Source of the DNA: Lachnospiraceae bacterium 10-1
GTDB taxonomy: Bacteria > Bacillota > Clostridia > Lachnospirales > Lachnospiraceae
Direction: 5' to 3'
Assembly (NCBI GenBank): GCA_000403495.2
Contig: KE159817.1
Location: 368,048 to 432,047 of the forward strand
DNA: 64,000 nt
Positions 31,775-40,964 of this stretch are shown here, piece by piece. Under the pieces are notes generated by a model that did no database searches, was not told the origin of the DNA, and worked only from the letters and a program-made list of their open reading frames with translations. Numbering within the stretch: position 1 is the stretch's first letter; every line of letters starts with the position of its first letter. Position numbers and translations under genes: made by a program.

Positions 31775-33187
31775 TCAGTTTGTATTTACTTCAGCAGCGA
31801 AAATTTTGCTACATAATTCTGTATATTCATCATATGAAATTTCAGCTCCATCCAATGTATATTTTATTCCAGCTTCTGCATTATTTGTGTCAAATTCCTC
31901 ACCGAAATTCATTTCTGCAGTTAAGTTATCAGCTCCTTCAAATTTTTCCATATGGTAAAATTCAAATCCTGCACCCGATCTGTTACTGTACATGATCCAT
32001 ACGGCTCCATTATAATAGGTATAAGAAAGAATGAGAACAGTTCCCTCTCCTGCAGCAAATTCATATACCTTGTCATCACGCGCATCAAGGTATATACCAC
32101 CATAAGGCCCGTTAATAATCAGTTCGTTTTCTCCATCATTGTCAAGATCGACTTTCTCTCCAATAGAATATGCATCCCATTCCTCAGAACCCAAATTTAA
32201 ATCGCTAACAGAAAATGTCGATGTCGAATCTTCAGAGTCAACTGCGTCTGCCAATCCATTGATAAAGGAATCCAATAGTTCATCTGCCGCTGCTTCCGAA
32301 CCTGTATCCGCAGCATCCTGCCTATTGCTTTCCTGCTGATTTGCCGAGAAATCATCTATGTTAGGAACATCTGAGGTTTTGTAAAATTTGTATTCACTCA
32401 ATCCTGCAAAATCAAGCCATTCCTGACCAAAAATAGTTACTACTGCGATATCCTCCTCCAATTTTATGACTCCATTCATCTCATTTCCATGAGGACCTGT
32501 TGCTGTAAATTCCAACCCTTCTTCCGTAATTTTTCCCGCACCATCATCAAACCCCCAAAGCCTGAATAAATCTATCTGAATCTGATAAGTTTCATCATCA
32601 TTTTTCTTTATTTCTAATGCCGGCTCGTCTACATCATAACTATTATATTCGCCCTCATACTCGTATGCGTCCGCCCTCACCTCTATTTTCTTTGTGGCAT
32701 GATATAAAAATTGAGCATCTTCAAACCCTGCTTCTCCGTAATACACATTGATTTCATCTGTACTATATTCTAAAATATAATAGCTAAAGTTAACTGTATC
32801 GTCAGAAAATACCTGTTCGGGATACTTTACATATATCTGATTATTTTCTATAATTTCTATATTAGATAAATCAGCTAAAAAACGACAGGAAGATTCCGAT
32901 TCATAGTCGGAAATATCATATCCATTGGATGATTTTTGAATCATTAACATACCGGTTCCATAATCCGATAAATATTCATATTCTCCTGTCAGGTTTTCCA
33001 ATTCTGCCAAATCTGAACCGGTAATGTTGTCATTTTGTGTTTTCTGAACTTCACCAGTGCTGCCGCCTGGTTCTGCAGTGCTGCTTATTACATTCGTTTG
33101 AGCGTCTTCTGAATTCTTCGCCTTCCCACAAGATGAAACTGTTAGCAGAACAGCCCCCATTATCATTGCCATTACCGCTTTTTTCAT
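31775..33187 (-). CDS. Lipoprotein, unknown function
   Basis: From MKKAVMAMIMGAVLLTVSSC the protein has a lipoprotein signal with a VSSC lipobox, then a Ser/Thr/Gln-rich linker. Several beta-rich repeats follow (LTGEYEYLSDYGTGMLMI, VVTIFGQEWLDFAGLSEYKF), and a C-terminal part with VDLDNDGENELIINGPYGGI resembles FG-GAP/EF-hand-like D-x-D-x-D-G repeats. It should face the outside. It lies downstream of a kinase/regulator pair and may be its target or sensor partner. The ribosome site is weak, so the start is uncertain. Confidence 0.72.
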   Translation of the reverse strand: MKKAVMAMIMGAVLLTVSSCGKAKNSEDAQTNVISSTAEPGGSTGEVQKTQNDNITGSDLAELENLTGEYEYLSDYGTGMLMIQKSSNGYDISDYESESSCRFLADLSNIEIIENNQIYVKYPEQVFSDDTVNFSYYILEYSTDEINVYYGEAGFEDAQFLYHATKKIEVRADAYEYEGEYNSYDVDEPALEIKKNDDETYQIQIDLFRLWGFDDGAGKITEEGLEFTATGPHGNEMNGVIKLEEDIAVVTIFGQEWLDFAGLSEYKFYKTSDVPNIDDFSANQQESNRQDAADTGSEAAADELLDSFINGLADAVDSEDSTSTFSVSDLNLGSEEWDAYSIGEKVDLDNDGENELIINGPYGGIYLDARDDKVYEFAAGEGTVLILSYTYYNGAVWIMYSNRSGAGFEFYHMEKFEGADNLTAEMNFGEEFDTNNAEAGIKYTLDGAEISYDEYTELCSKIFAAEVNTN

Positions 33188-33347
33188 TACTAATTTTCCA
33201 TTTAAATGCCAACCCTTAAGTAAAATGCCTTGTACCACTTCTGCTATCCTCCTGTAATATGATTAACACCATATTTATATCACAGTGAGAAGGAATATAA
33301 AATACTCCCTGTATAAACAGCACAGATTTTGCATCAACGACACAAAA

Positions 33348-34052
33348 TCAATTATCAAACCACATTCTCCATTTAAAAAACTCCTTCTTAAACTCTTTAC
33401 TGTGAATCCTTCCAATTACTACCTTTAATCCGTTGCAAAGCGTAACTTCATGACTGTTTACCTTTTCAATATATTTTAAATTGACAATATATGACCGATG
33501 TATCTGAAAAAAGCCAAACCGAGATAAGCTTCGTGCGGCTTCAGATATCTGTCCTTCACATAAATGTTCACTGCCATCCAGCATGAGATATCTTAGTTTT
33601 CTTCCATTTGTCTCAATAAGCAGAAGTTCATTCAGGCTTATCTTTATGCGAATCCCAGCGGTATCATTACAAGATACAATCCGATCCTGAATTTTAGTTT
33701 TAAGGAAAAAATCAATCGCCTCATTGATTTCCTCTAAATGCTTTTTATCGATATATCTGAAAGCATTTACTCTATAACCTAATCTGGCTAACTCTGTGTG
33801 TGATGTTAAAAAACAAACTTTACATTTATTTCCAAGATTCATCAACTGTTCCGCTATTTCAAAACCATCTTCCCCTTCTGCAAGTTCAATATCCAAAAAC
33901 AACAGATCTGCATTTGCACTTTTCATAAAATCTTTTCCACTCTTATAGGAATTGATTTGTGATAAAATATTTTTATCCCTACAATACTTTTCAATAATAG
34001 TCTGTATCTTATTTCTCCATACTGCTTCATCTTCTACAATACCTATTTTCAT
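33348..34052 (-). CDS. LytTR response regulator
   Basis: The receiver carries IVEDEAVW, ADLLFLDIELAEGEDGFEIA and FRYIDKKHLEE. The LytTR domain carries LLLIETNGRKLRYLML and FFQIHRSYIVNLKYIEKVNS. Here the kinase gene precedes the regulator (ATGA overlap), the reverse of the effector modules, and the downstream gene is a lipoprotein. It is therefore a separate system from the array. Confidence 0.92.
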   Translation of the reverse strand: MKIGIVEDEAVWRNKIQTIIEKYCRDKNILSQINSYKSGKDFMKSANADLLFLDIELAEGEDGFEIAEQLMNLGNKCKVCFLTSHTELARLGYRVNAFRYIDKKHLEEINEAIDFFLKTKIQDRIVSCNDTAGIRIKISLNELLLIETNGRKLRYLMLDGSEHLCEGQISEAARSLSRFGFFQIHRSYIVNLKYIEKVNSHEVTLCNGLKVVIGRIHSKEFKKEFFKWRMWFDN

Positions 34053-35356
34053 TCCTTTTTCTCCTCTGCTTTGGCAGTTGGTATAGCAATACTGATTTGA
34101 AACAACGCTTCTCTATTTTCCACTATAGATTCCATATAACATTCACCGTGATACTTTTCAACAGTTGCAACAATATTTTTCAGACCAAAACCATGATTTT
34201 CCTTATCCTTTTTAGATGACATAAAAAAGTCTGTTTTTGTATTGTTTCTTTTGGCTACACTGTTACTAACAACAATAAAAATTTCTTCCTTATGTTCTAC
34301 AAGTTCAACACGTATTCTGGGAACATCTGCTTTTCTCGCCGCTTCAAAAGCATTTTGCAATATATTTCCCATCAATGTGGTAATATCAAACATCTCAAGA
34401 GGCATTTTTTCAGTCAGTTTTCCCCAAACAACAAACTCCATATTTTCCTTTATTGCCAAATATAAATAATAATTAACAATAATATCGAGAAAACTATCTC
34501 CTGTATGAATCTTTAAATCAAACACATCCTGAATATTCCAGATAGTATCTATGTATTCTTTGGCTTCTTCTGTCTTTTTTTCGTTTAGTAACTCTCTGAC
34601 AACTCCAATATGATTTACCAAATCATGCTTAAAACGCCGTACAGCCACCGACTGCTGTAGCTGGTAATCATACTGCTGCTTTTGCATATACATAAAAGAC
34701 TGCAATTCCCTGTTCTGTCTGTCTGACAATATATTTTTGATGGCAAGATTAAGCGTAAGAAAAATGGAATAAAGTGTCCCTGCTATGCTGATAAAAAATA
34801 CTGCATAGGCATCTAAACCATACCTTGCATGATTTTCATTAAAGAATAAAAAAACAAAATTATAAAACATTTGGAAAATACTGCCCTGTATCAAAAGTGC
34901 AAACTTATACTTTAATTTTATATCACACAAATATACGTCATTTTTCCTAAAGAGCCGCAGGTATATCAGAAGATACACCAAAAATGAGAGCAGATAGGCA
35001 GATTCCATCCACCATGTTATACCCGTGCCGCCAACTCCTCCGCCTATTAAAACAACCTGTATCAGCATGACACTGAACGTATCAATGATTCCCGTAAAAT
35101 ACATAAGGGCAGCGCTCAGTAGAAACAAATGCCACAATCTATCTTCAAAAAATAAACATATGGAAAGTACGCTCCATAATATATAGATAATCGGAGAATT
35201 TGTATCAAAATATACGTTATAAGCCCCTGCAGATAACATAGGCAAAACCGATGCGCCAATAAAAAGCTTGTTTTTTCTTGGATTTAACCTGAATCCAAAA
35301 TGAATTATAAAAAGATATATTAAATAATTTAATATATTGTCTACAATATAAATCAT
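34049..35356 (-). CDS. GHKL sensor kinase (AgrC-like)
   Basis: Six or more TM helices fill residues 1-200. The H-box is RRFKHDLVNHIGVVRELLNE, the N-box MGNILQNAFEAARK and the G-box GFGLKNIVATVEKYHGECYM. It pairs with the LytTR regulator that overlaps its stop. The unit with the lipoprotein is bounded by TTTGCCTGATAGTAT-type repeats. Confidence 0.9.
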   Translation of the reverse strand: MIYIVDNILNYLIYLFIIHFGFRLNPRKNKLFIGASVLPMLSAGAYNVYFDTNSPIIYILWSVLSICLFFEDRLWHLFLLSAALMYFTGIIDTFSVMLIQVVLIGGGVGGTGITWWMESAYLLSFLVYLLIYLRLFRKNDVYLCDIKLKYKFALLIQGSIFQMFYNFVFLFFNENHARYGLDAYAVFFISIAGTLYSIFLTLNLAIKNILSDRQNRELQSFMYMQKQQYDYQLQQSVAVRRFKHDLVNHIGVVRELLNEKKTEEAKEYIDTIWNIQDVFDLKIHTGDSFLDIIVNYYLYLAIKENMEFVVWGKLTEKMPLEMFDITTLMGNILQNAFEAARKADVPRIRVELVEHKEEIFIVVSNSVAKRNNTKTDFFMSSKKDKENHGFGLKNIVATVEKYHGECYMESIVENREALFQISIAIPTAKAEEKKE

Positions 35357-35479
35357 GATAACCTCACTGTTATTTCCTGATTATTCCGACTAAATCCCAT
35401 TCCTGTTAAAGCCAGATCATCTACTGAATTATAGCATAGAAATTTATTCCTGCATAAAAGATAGACTACAAATTTTGCA

Positions 35480-35578
35480 AACTATCACGAAAACCCTTGC
35501 CTTTTGCCTGATAGTATACTTTTGCGTGATAGTACAATTTCTCTCCAATCTTTCGCCTGTTAGTACCCCAATTCCTAT
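35480..35578. repeat. Cluster of TTTGCCTGATAGTAT-type motifs
   Basis: One exact copy is at 35505-35519. Variants TTTGCGTGATAGTAC (about 35523) and TTCGCCTGTTAGTAC (about 35563) follow, and an inverted variant lies at about 35480. The cluster faces the inverted pair at 31461-31531 across the lipoprotein/regulator/kinase unit, like the recombinase- or transposase-binding ends of a mobile unit. Confidence 0.65.
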
Positions 35579-35582
35579 AGCA

Positions 35583-35660
35583 TCAATTTAAGATAGTCGC
35601 CTGGATTACATGGTCAATCAATTCCTCAATTCCCTCGTTTTTTTGCCGCAGAACCACCAT
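35583..35660 (-). pseudogene. C-terminal fragment of an unknown gene
   Basis: The frame reads KNEGIEELIDHVIQATILN and stop. Another frame just upstream reads MDEVRVNGGSAAKK, and a one-base shift would join them. The end of this sequence (AATTCCTATAGCATCAATTT) recurs with changes at about 55893-55912. The family was not recognised; a mobile-element gene tail is likely. Confidence 0.35.
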
Positions 35661-35678
35661 TTACCCGGACTTCATCCA

Positions 35679-35959
35679 TCATATCTTTGCTCCTTCAGGT
35701 ATCTCACTTGCCGCATCATGAACATGGTAGCTTTTTACCCTGCCAAGTTCACCGACTCCCGGATGCTCTATTGCTTCTACCCTTTGTGTGTCATGCGTTT
35801 TTTCCGCTTTGATATGAACCTTTTCCACTTTGATTTTTTGTGCTTCATCAAGCCATAAAGTCAATTCATAACCTCTCAACTCAATCTGCACCAGATCACC
35901 CATCGGCGCAATCTTTTGAAGCGTAACCTCTGTTTTGGTTTTAATTCATCCATTGTCAT
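35679..35959 (-). pseudogene. FeoA / FeoB N-terminus remnant
   Basis: The start MTMDELKPKQ is followed after a frameshift by KIAPMGDLVQIELRGYELTL, the strongly conserved C-terminal strand region of FeoA. The later HPGVGELGRVKSYHVHDAAS and SEIPEGAKI look like the N-terminus of clostridial FeoB. The middle of FeoA and all of the FeoB GTPase are absent. These are remains of a ferrous iron uptake locus. Confidence 0.55.
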
Positions 35960-35977
35960 TTTATTGTTACCTCATTT

Positions 35978-36298
35978 TCATCGCCCGCAAATATGCTCTG
36001 TCCCTTTTTCAATAACCATCTGCACATGTTCGTCCACCAAAGCATAAAATACCATTTTTCCGACCCTGCAACCTCTTACCAGTTTATTTAATTTCAACAA
36101 ATTCAACTGGTGTGATACCGCAGACTGAGTCATTCCAAGCTGCTCTGCCAGATCACTGACATTCGCATCCTGCTCCATTAAAAGAAGCAGGATACGAATA
36201 CGGGCAGGGTTCCCAAGCATCTTAAAAAATTCCGTTAGAATGTACAAATCACTTTCTTTCAGCCTTTCATTAATTTGACCGACCTGATATTCCGCCAA
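35978..36298 (-). CDS. ArsR-family metal-responsive repressor
   Basis: The winged helix reads LGNPARIRILLLLMEQDANV, SDLAEQLGMTQSAVSHQLNL and LVRGCRVGKMVFYALVDEHV, the SmtB/ArsR pattern. A cysteine in RGCRVG and the C-terminal His/Cys (HICGR) could bind metal. The start is TTG behind GGAGGGG, 15 bases after the ATPase stop, so it is co-transcribed with the transporter. Confidence 0.88.
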   Translation of the reverse strand: MAEYQVGQINERLKESDLYILTEFFKMLGNPARIRILLLLMEQDANVSDLAEQLGMTQSAVSHQLNLLKLNKLVRGCRVGKMVFYALVDEHVQMVIEKGTEHICGR

Positions 36299-36313
36299 AG
36301 GGCCCCTCCTTCC

Positions 36314-38329
36314 CTACAGTTTTTTCACAAACAGACAACGGATTGCGTTCAGCACAGCAAGAATCATAACACCTACATCTGCGAAAATCGCCAGATACAT
36401 ATTTGCTATTCCCACAGCCCCTAATGCAAGGCAGGCGAATTTCACAACAAGCGCCATTGTAATATTCTGATAAACAATCCGCAGACACTTTCTCGAAATC
36501 TTGATTGCTTTTGCAATCTTGATCGGATCATCATCCATCAGAACAATATCCGCTGCTTCGATTGCCGCATCGGAACCCATTGCCCCCATAGCGATACCAA
36601 TATCCGCTCTGGAAAGCACAGGTGCGTCATTGATACCGTCACCCACAAACGCCAGCTTTGCCTTGCCAGGCTTCACCTGCAGAAATTCTTCCACTTTTTC
36701 AACCTTATCTGCTGGCAGAAGTTCGCTGTAAACCTCGTCAATCCCAAGAGAGGAAGCAACCTGATTTGCCACTTTCTTTGCATCGCCCGTCAGCATGACA
36801 GTCTTATCAACGCCTGCTTTCTTTAATTCCGCAATCGCCGCCTTGGAATGAGGTTTGATAATATCGGAAATCACAATATGACCTGCATATTTCCCACCCA
36901 CTGCCATGTGGATAATTGTTCCGGTCTGGTGGCAGTCCTGATAAGGAATATTCAAATGCTTCATCAGTTTATCGTTCCCGGCTGCAACTTCCATGCCGTC
37001 TACTTTCGCAGTCACGCCATTTCCGCTGATTTCCTGTATATCCGATACACGGGTTCTGTCAATCTCTTTCCCATATGCCCGCTGTAAACTCTTGCTGATC
37101 GGGTGGGAAGATGCGCTCTCTGCAAGAGCCGCATACTCCAACAGTTTTTCATTCTCTATGGTGGAATGGTGAATCCCGTTTACTTCAAAAACGCCTTTTG
37201 TCATGGTTCCGGTTTTGTCAAAAACAACATACTTGGTCTGGGAGAGGATTTCCAAATAGTTGGAACCTTTTACCAACACGCCCTCCTTGCTTGCGCCGCC
37301 GATTCCCGCAAAGAAACTTAAAGGAATACTGATTACAAGCGCACAAGGGCAGCTAATGACAAGGAATGTCAACGCCCGGTAAATCCACACACCCCAATCT
37401 GCTGACAGTCCCATAAAAAACATACGGATAACAGGAGGGAGGAATGCCAGTGCCAATGCTGCATAGCAGACAGCCGGAGTATAGATTTTTGCAAACTTCG
37501 AGATAAAATCCTCTGATTTTGATTTGCGGGAACTTGCATTTTCCACCAAATCCAAAATCTTAGAAACCGTAGATTCTCCAAACTCCTTTGTGGTCTGTAT
37601 TTTCAATACACCGGTCATGCTGATACATCCGCTGATTACTTCATCGCCAACTTTTGCCTCTCTGGGCAGACTTTCCCCGGTCAGTGCACTGGTATTCAGA
37701 CTGGAAGCTCCCTCAACTACATTGCCGTCAATCGGCACTTTCTCGCCCGGCTGTACAACGATCACGCTGCCAATCCCTACCTCATCCGGATCAACCTGCT
37801 CTAATTTCCCATTTCTCTCAACATTTGCATAATCAGGGCGAATATCCATCAGGTTACTGATATTCCGGCGGCTCTTACCAACCGCATATCCCTGAAACCA
37901 CTCCCCAATCTGATAAAACAGCATAACAGCAATGGCTTCCAGATATTCGCCATTCTCATAAATAGCCAGTGTCATTGCCCCAATCGTAGCCACAGCCATC
38001 AGAAAACTCTCATCAAATACCTGACGGTTTTTAATACCGTTTATAGCTTTCCGTAAAATGTCATATCCGATAATCAGATAATTAATCAGATAGCACCCAA
38101 AACGAAACCATCTTCCTGCAGACGGGAATAAATACCCGCAGGCCATATCAAACATCTCTGCGGAAATAAACTGGAGCGCCAGTAAGATTCCGGCACTGAT
38201 TAAAATCCGAACCATCATAACCCGTTGCTTTTTTGTCATGCCATCTTTGCGGCTGCCAATAAAAATAAGAAGCGCCGCAGCCATTATAATGACAACCATA
38301 AGCAATATACTTATTACTAATTCTTCCAT
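36314..38329 (-). CDS. cadA: Heavy-metal P1B-type ATPase (Cd/Zn exporter type)
   Basis: The 671-residue pump has the CPC metal site in ISCPCALVISIPLSFFAG, the phosphorylation motif DKTGTMTKG, the HP motif (SASSHPISKSL) and GDGINDAPVLSRADIGIAMG. The CPC context fits the Zn/Cd/Pb group. It has no N-terminal HMA domain; a free HMA protein is encoded just upstream (38444). It exports metal ions at ATP cost. Neighbouring ArsR genes on both sides suggest metal-induced expression. Confidence 0.92.
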   Translation of the reverse strand: MEELVISILLMVVIIMAAALLIFIGSRKDGMTKKQRVMMVRILISAGILLALQFISAEMFDMACGYLFPSAGRWFRFGCYLINYLIIGYDILRKAINGIKNRQVFDESFLMAVATIGAMTLAIYENGEYLEAIAVMLFYQIGEWFQGYAVGKSRRNISNLMDIRPDYANVERNGKLEQVDPDEVGIGSVIVVQPGEKVPIDGNVVEGASSLNTSALTGESLPREAKVGDEVISGCISMTGVLKIQTTKEFGESTVSKILDLVENASSRKSKSEDFISKFAKIYTPAVCYAALALAFLPPVIRMFFMGLSADWGVWIYRALTFLVISCPCALVISIPLSFFAGIGGASKEGVLVKGSNYLEILSQTKYVVFDKTGTMTKGVFEVNGIHHSTIENEKLLEYAALAESASSHPISKSLQRAYGKEIDRTRVSDIQEISGNGVTAKVDGMEVAAGNDKLMKHLNIPYQDCHQTGTIIHMAVGGKYAGHIVISDIIKPHSKAAIAELKKAGVDKTVMLTGDAKKVANQVASSLGIDEVYSELLPADKVEKVEEFLQVKPGKAKLAFVGDGINDAPVLSRADIGIAMGAMGSDAAIEAADIVLMDDDPIKIAKAIKISRKCLRIVYQNITMALVVKFACLALGAVGIANMYLAIFADVGVMILAVLNAIRCLFVKKL

Positions 38330-38375
38330 AATAAAACTCCTTTCAAAATATGCTTAATTATTTAATTGTTATTGG

Positions 38376-38420
38376 TAAAAATAACACCCCTAAATTGCAG
38401 CGGCGCATTTTAAGGGTGTC
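38376..38420 (-). terminator. Hairpin between HMA gene and ATPase gene
   Basis: ACACCCTTAAAA pairs with TTTAGGGGTGT on the minus strand, followed by TATTTTT. It could attenuate transcription from the HMA gene into the ATPase gene and set their ratio. Confidence 0.6.
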
Positions 38421-38443
38421 ATTCTGTCACAGGCAGCTACCGC

Positions 38444-38662
38444 TTAAAGAAAAATCTCGCAGTCCGGCTCTACTTTTTTACAAGCATCCAGCACGTTCTT
38501 CATGACATCTTTCGGCTCCTGCCCCTCATCAAACTCCACAATCATTTTCTGTGTCATGAAATTAACTGTTGCACTCTGCACACCAGCAGTCTTGCGAGCT
38601 GCATCCTCCATCAGATTTGCGCAGTTGGCACAATCTACCTCGATCTTGTAAGTTTTCTTCAT
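38444..38662 (-). CDS. Free-standing HMA metal-binding protein
   Basis: The 72-residue protein has a ferredoxin-like HMA fold with the metal site in VDCANCANLMEDAARKTAGV (CxxC as C-A-N-C), and an extra cysteine and acidic residues near the end (CKKVEPDCEIFL). It is the detached metal-binding domain or chaperone of the downstream ATPase. AAGGAGG precedes ATG 38662. Confidence 0.9.
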   Translation of the reverse strand: MKKTYKIEVDCANCANLMEDAARKTAGVQSATVNFMTQKMIVEFDEGQEPKDVMKNVLDACKKVEPDCEIFL

Positions 38663-38694
38663 TGTAAAGTCCTCCTTGTTATTTTTAAATTCAG

Positions 38695-38734
38695 TGATTA
38701 AGTACTTGTTTAATCATTATAGGCGTAGTATAAT
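38695..38734 (+). promoter_or_regulatory. ArsR-type operator overlapping a promoter
   Basis: TGATTAA and TTTAATCA form an imperfect palindrome at 38695-38716. It overlaps the -35 (TTGTTT, 38706) of a promoter whose TATAAT is at 38729-38734 with 17-base spacing. It sits between the divergent HMA/ATPase and ArsR genes, as expected for metal-relieved repression. Confidence 0.75.
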
Positions 38735-38768
38735 ACGGAAAAAGGCACGCGTCAATATTTCCAAAGCA

Positions 38769-38812
38769 TTCCCGCCCAAATGGGCGAAAAGTATTTCCGT
38801 TTGGGCGAAATA
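38769..38812. repeat. Inverted repeat CGCCCAAATGGGCG with a second half-site
   Basis: The palindrome CGCCCAAATGGGCG is followed 18 bases later by CGTTTGGGCG. It lies in the 5' leader of the ArsR/AraC transcript and may be a hairpin or operator. Confidence 0.5.
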
Positions 38813-38835
38813 CAAATAAAAGAAAGGATAACAAT

Positions 38836-39204
38836 ATGGATAATATGAAATTGCCACATCAACATGGAGAAGGACAACAGACTATACTAATCCAGAAACA
38901 GTTAGACCATGTAGATTATTTTCAAACCGTAGCGGAAGTTTTCAAACAACTTGGAGATACCACCAGAATCCGAATTTTCTGGCTTCTCTGCCACCAGGAG
39001 GAATGTGTCCTCAATATTTCAGATATGCTTCATATGTCAAGTCCGGCAGTGTCACATCATCTCAGACCATTGAAAAACAGCGGTCTGATTATTTGCCGAC
39101 GTGAAGGAAAAGAAGTATATTATCGAGCCGCAGATACGGAACAGGGCCGCCTGCTGCATCAGATGATTGAGCAGGTTATGGAAATCACCTGCCCTGAATT
39201 GTGA
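38836..39204 (+). CDS. ArsR-family repressor of the efflux locus
   Basis: The helix-turn-helix is in FKQLGDTTRIRIFWLLCHQE, ECVLNISDMLHMSSPAVSHH and LRPLKNSGLIICRREGKEVY. The ECVLN motif on the recognition helix region is the ELCVCDL-like metal site of the CadC/ArsR group. An N-terminal histidine-containing segment (LPHQHGEGQQ) also occurs. It is divergent from the HMA and ATPase genes and probably binds the operator at 38695. Confidence 0.88.
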   Translation: MDNMKLPHQHGEGQQTILIQKQLDHVDYFQTVAEVFKQLGDTTRIRIFWLLCHQEECVLNISDMLHMSSPAVSHHLRPLKNSGLIICRREGKEVYYRAADTEQGRLLHQMIEQVMEITCPEL

Positions 39205-39214
39205 GGTCTGTCTT

Positions 39215-40135
39215 ATGAATGGTGAATTGGTAAAAATACAGAAAGAAATGGAAAGATTGCATCAAAAGGTGGCAAATGCTGTCATTCCACTTTATCCCGG
39301 TATTGAGTTATGCTATCTTACTTTTTCAGCCGATTCTTTTTCTGTGCAGCATAAGGCTTTATCACACATGATTCAGATTAACTACTGCAAATCTGGTCAG
39401 CTTATGTGGGAGATGAAAAACGGAAACCGAATTTATCTGAATCCGGGAGATTTTTCTCTCCATACCATGAAAACCTGTACAGATTCTGTACTTACCTTTC
39501 CAAACAATATGTATCAGGGACTTAGTATTTATATTGATCTGCCAAAAGCCTCTGGAAATCCACCCGACCTGCTGGAAAACATTAATATTTTTGAAACAGT
39601 ATTGCCTAAAAAATTTTGTCCAAATGATAGTCCTGCCTTTCTTGCCGGAAATGAACAGACAGAAAGTATTTTTTCTGCATTTTATGACCAGCCTGAAACA
39701 CTTACGCTTCCATACCAGAAAATTAAAGTTTTAGAATTGTTGTTATACCTTACTAAAATGGAATTTACTCCCCAAAACAAATTGGTTGAATATCAATTCG
39801 AGCTAACAGAAACTATCCGAAAAATTCATGACCAGCTTTTGCAACACATGGAGCAAAGAATTACCATAGAGGAACTTTCAAAACAATATCTCATCAATCA
39901 AACAACTTTGAAAAATGTTTTCAAGTCTGTTTATGGAACTTCTATTGCAGCACATATCAAGGAACACCGAATGCAGCAAGCTGCCTATATGTTAACAAAA
40001 TCAAATATGAATATAGCAGAGATTGCACAGGCTGTTGGCTATGATAGTCAAAGTAAGTTTACAACTGCATTTAAAGCATATTTTAAAGTCCTTCCTAGAG
40101 AATATCGAAAAAATAAAACCAAGCAAAATATCTAA
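39215..40135 (+). CDS. AraC-family transcriptional regulator
   Basis: An N-terminal cupin-like sensor region (residues 1-190, with YCKSGQLMWEMKNGNRIYLN) precedes two helix-turn-helix motifs: QRITIEELSKQYLINQTTLK and MNIAEIAQAVGYDSQSKFTT, then FKAYFKVLPREYRK. It resembles the clostridial AraC regulators next to metal or siderophore genes. The start at 39215 lies 8 bases after the ArsR stop, with GAGG in front. Confidence 0.88.
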   Translation: MNGELVKIQKEMERLHQKVANAVIPLYPGIELCYLTFSADSFSVQHKALSHMIQINYCKSGQLMWEMKNGNRIYLNPGDFSLHTMKTCTDSVLTFPNNMYQGLSIYIDLPKASGNPPDLLENINIFETVLPKKFCPNDSPAFLAGNEQTESIFSAFYDQPETLTLPYQKIKVLELLLYLTKMEFTPQNKLVEYQFELTETIRKIHDQLLQHMEQRITIEELSKQYLINQTTLKNVFKSVYGTSIAAHIKEHRMQQAAYMLTKSNMNIAEIAQAVGYDSQSKFTTAFKAYFKVLPREYRKNKTKQNI

Positions 40136-40203
40136 TATGTGTTCCAAACAGATTGCCTAAGCAATCGGAACACCGACACACCCTCTTTTTCTCTGCCATT
40201 CCT

Positions 40204-40613
40204 TGTGTCAACGCCAATTTAAAATTGTAAGAAAACGCATGGCGGCCAGTTCGTCAATCTAACGCTTATCAATGGAGGGCTGGAAGGAAAAATCAAAGTC
40301 ATCCAGAGTCTTCTTAATGGGAAAACCGGACATTTGGATCTGTTTTTCATAAGCACGTTTACGTTTGAGTTTTGCTTCTTCAGAGAAAATATTATCCAAA
40401 ACATCCACGATATTTAATTGTTCCGCCACCGCCCGTTCCACCTTACCTTTTGTCTGTCATTTCGTATGTCCATCCAGCTTTCTCTTCTCATTTCGGCTCC
40501 CTTCCAGGGCATTTTTCGCCCTATCAGGAGTCTATCTTTTTTTCTTTCTCTCTGCCATAAATCTACATTTTTTCTTCGGCGTTTTCTTACATTTTATCAT
40601 TGGCGCTGACACA
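40204..40613 (-). mobile_element. Internally deleted IS21-family relic
   Basis: The ends TGTGTCAACGCCAATTTAAA and, inverted, TGTGTCAGCGCCAATGATAA form imperfect terminal repeats about 410 bp apart. Inside is a piece of IstB in the 40259-40441 frame (ERAVAEQLNIVDVLDNIFSE, FPIKKTLDDFDFSFQPSIDK). The piece is interrupted by TAG where the family has Gln, then continues IDELAAMRF. It differs from the 10.6-kb IS21. Confidence 0.72.
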
Positions 40614-40964
40614 TTTTTTCTACCGGATATGCGAACAATGCTAAAATTGGTAAAAGGTTGCTGTGACCAACATAACATGGCCACAGTCTTCGCTGAACTT
40701 TTTCACTAAAATGGAGAAAAGATGGCTGACAACAACCATCTTTTCTCTGTTCCACGTTATAATGGAACCATGCTAAACAATGAATATTGTAACGATTTTT
40801 TTGATTTTGGGCAACAGAAAACCATAGGAAACACCTCCTTTATCAGTATGGCTCTTTATACGCTTCGCATACTTTTCTACTTATATTGCACGGTTTTACA
40901 ATCGCTTTTGCAACAAAATCTTTGTGAATATTTTATGCCTACAGCGTTTCTGGAATTTTTCGTT
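40614..40964. other. No recognisable gene
   Basis: This gap between the IS21 relic and the permease gene is AT-rich. It holds ATGGCTGACAACAACCATCT followed by scattered stops and shows no coding pattern or strong repeat. Confidence 0.5.

Noticed and set aside
31775-33187. The lipoprotein as a further array effector
   Set aside because: It has a Sec lipoprotein signal, a different neighbourhood order and no similarity to the array N-termini.
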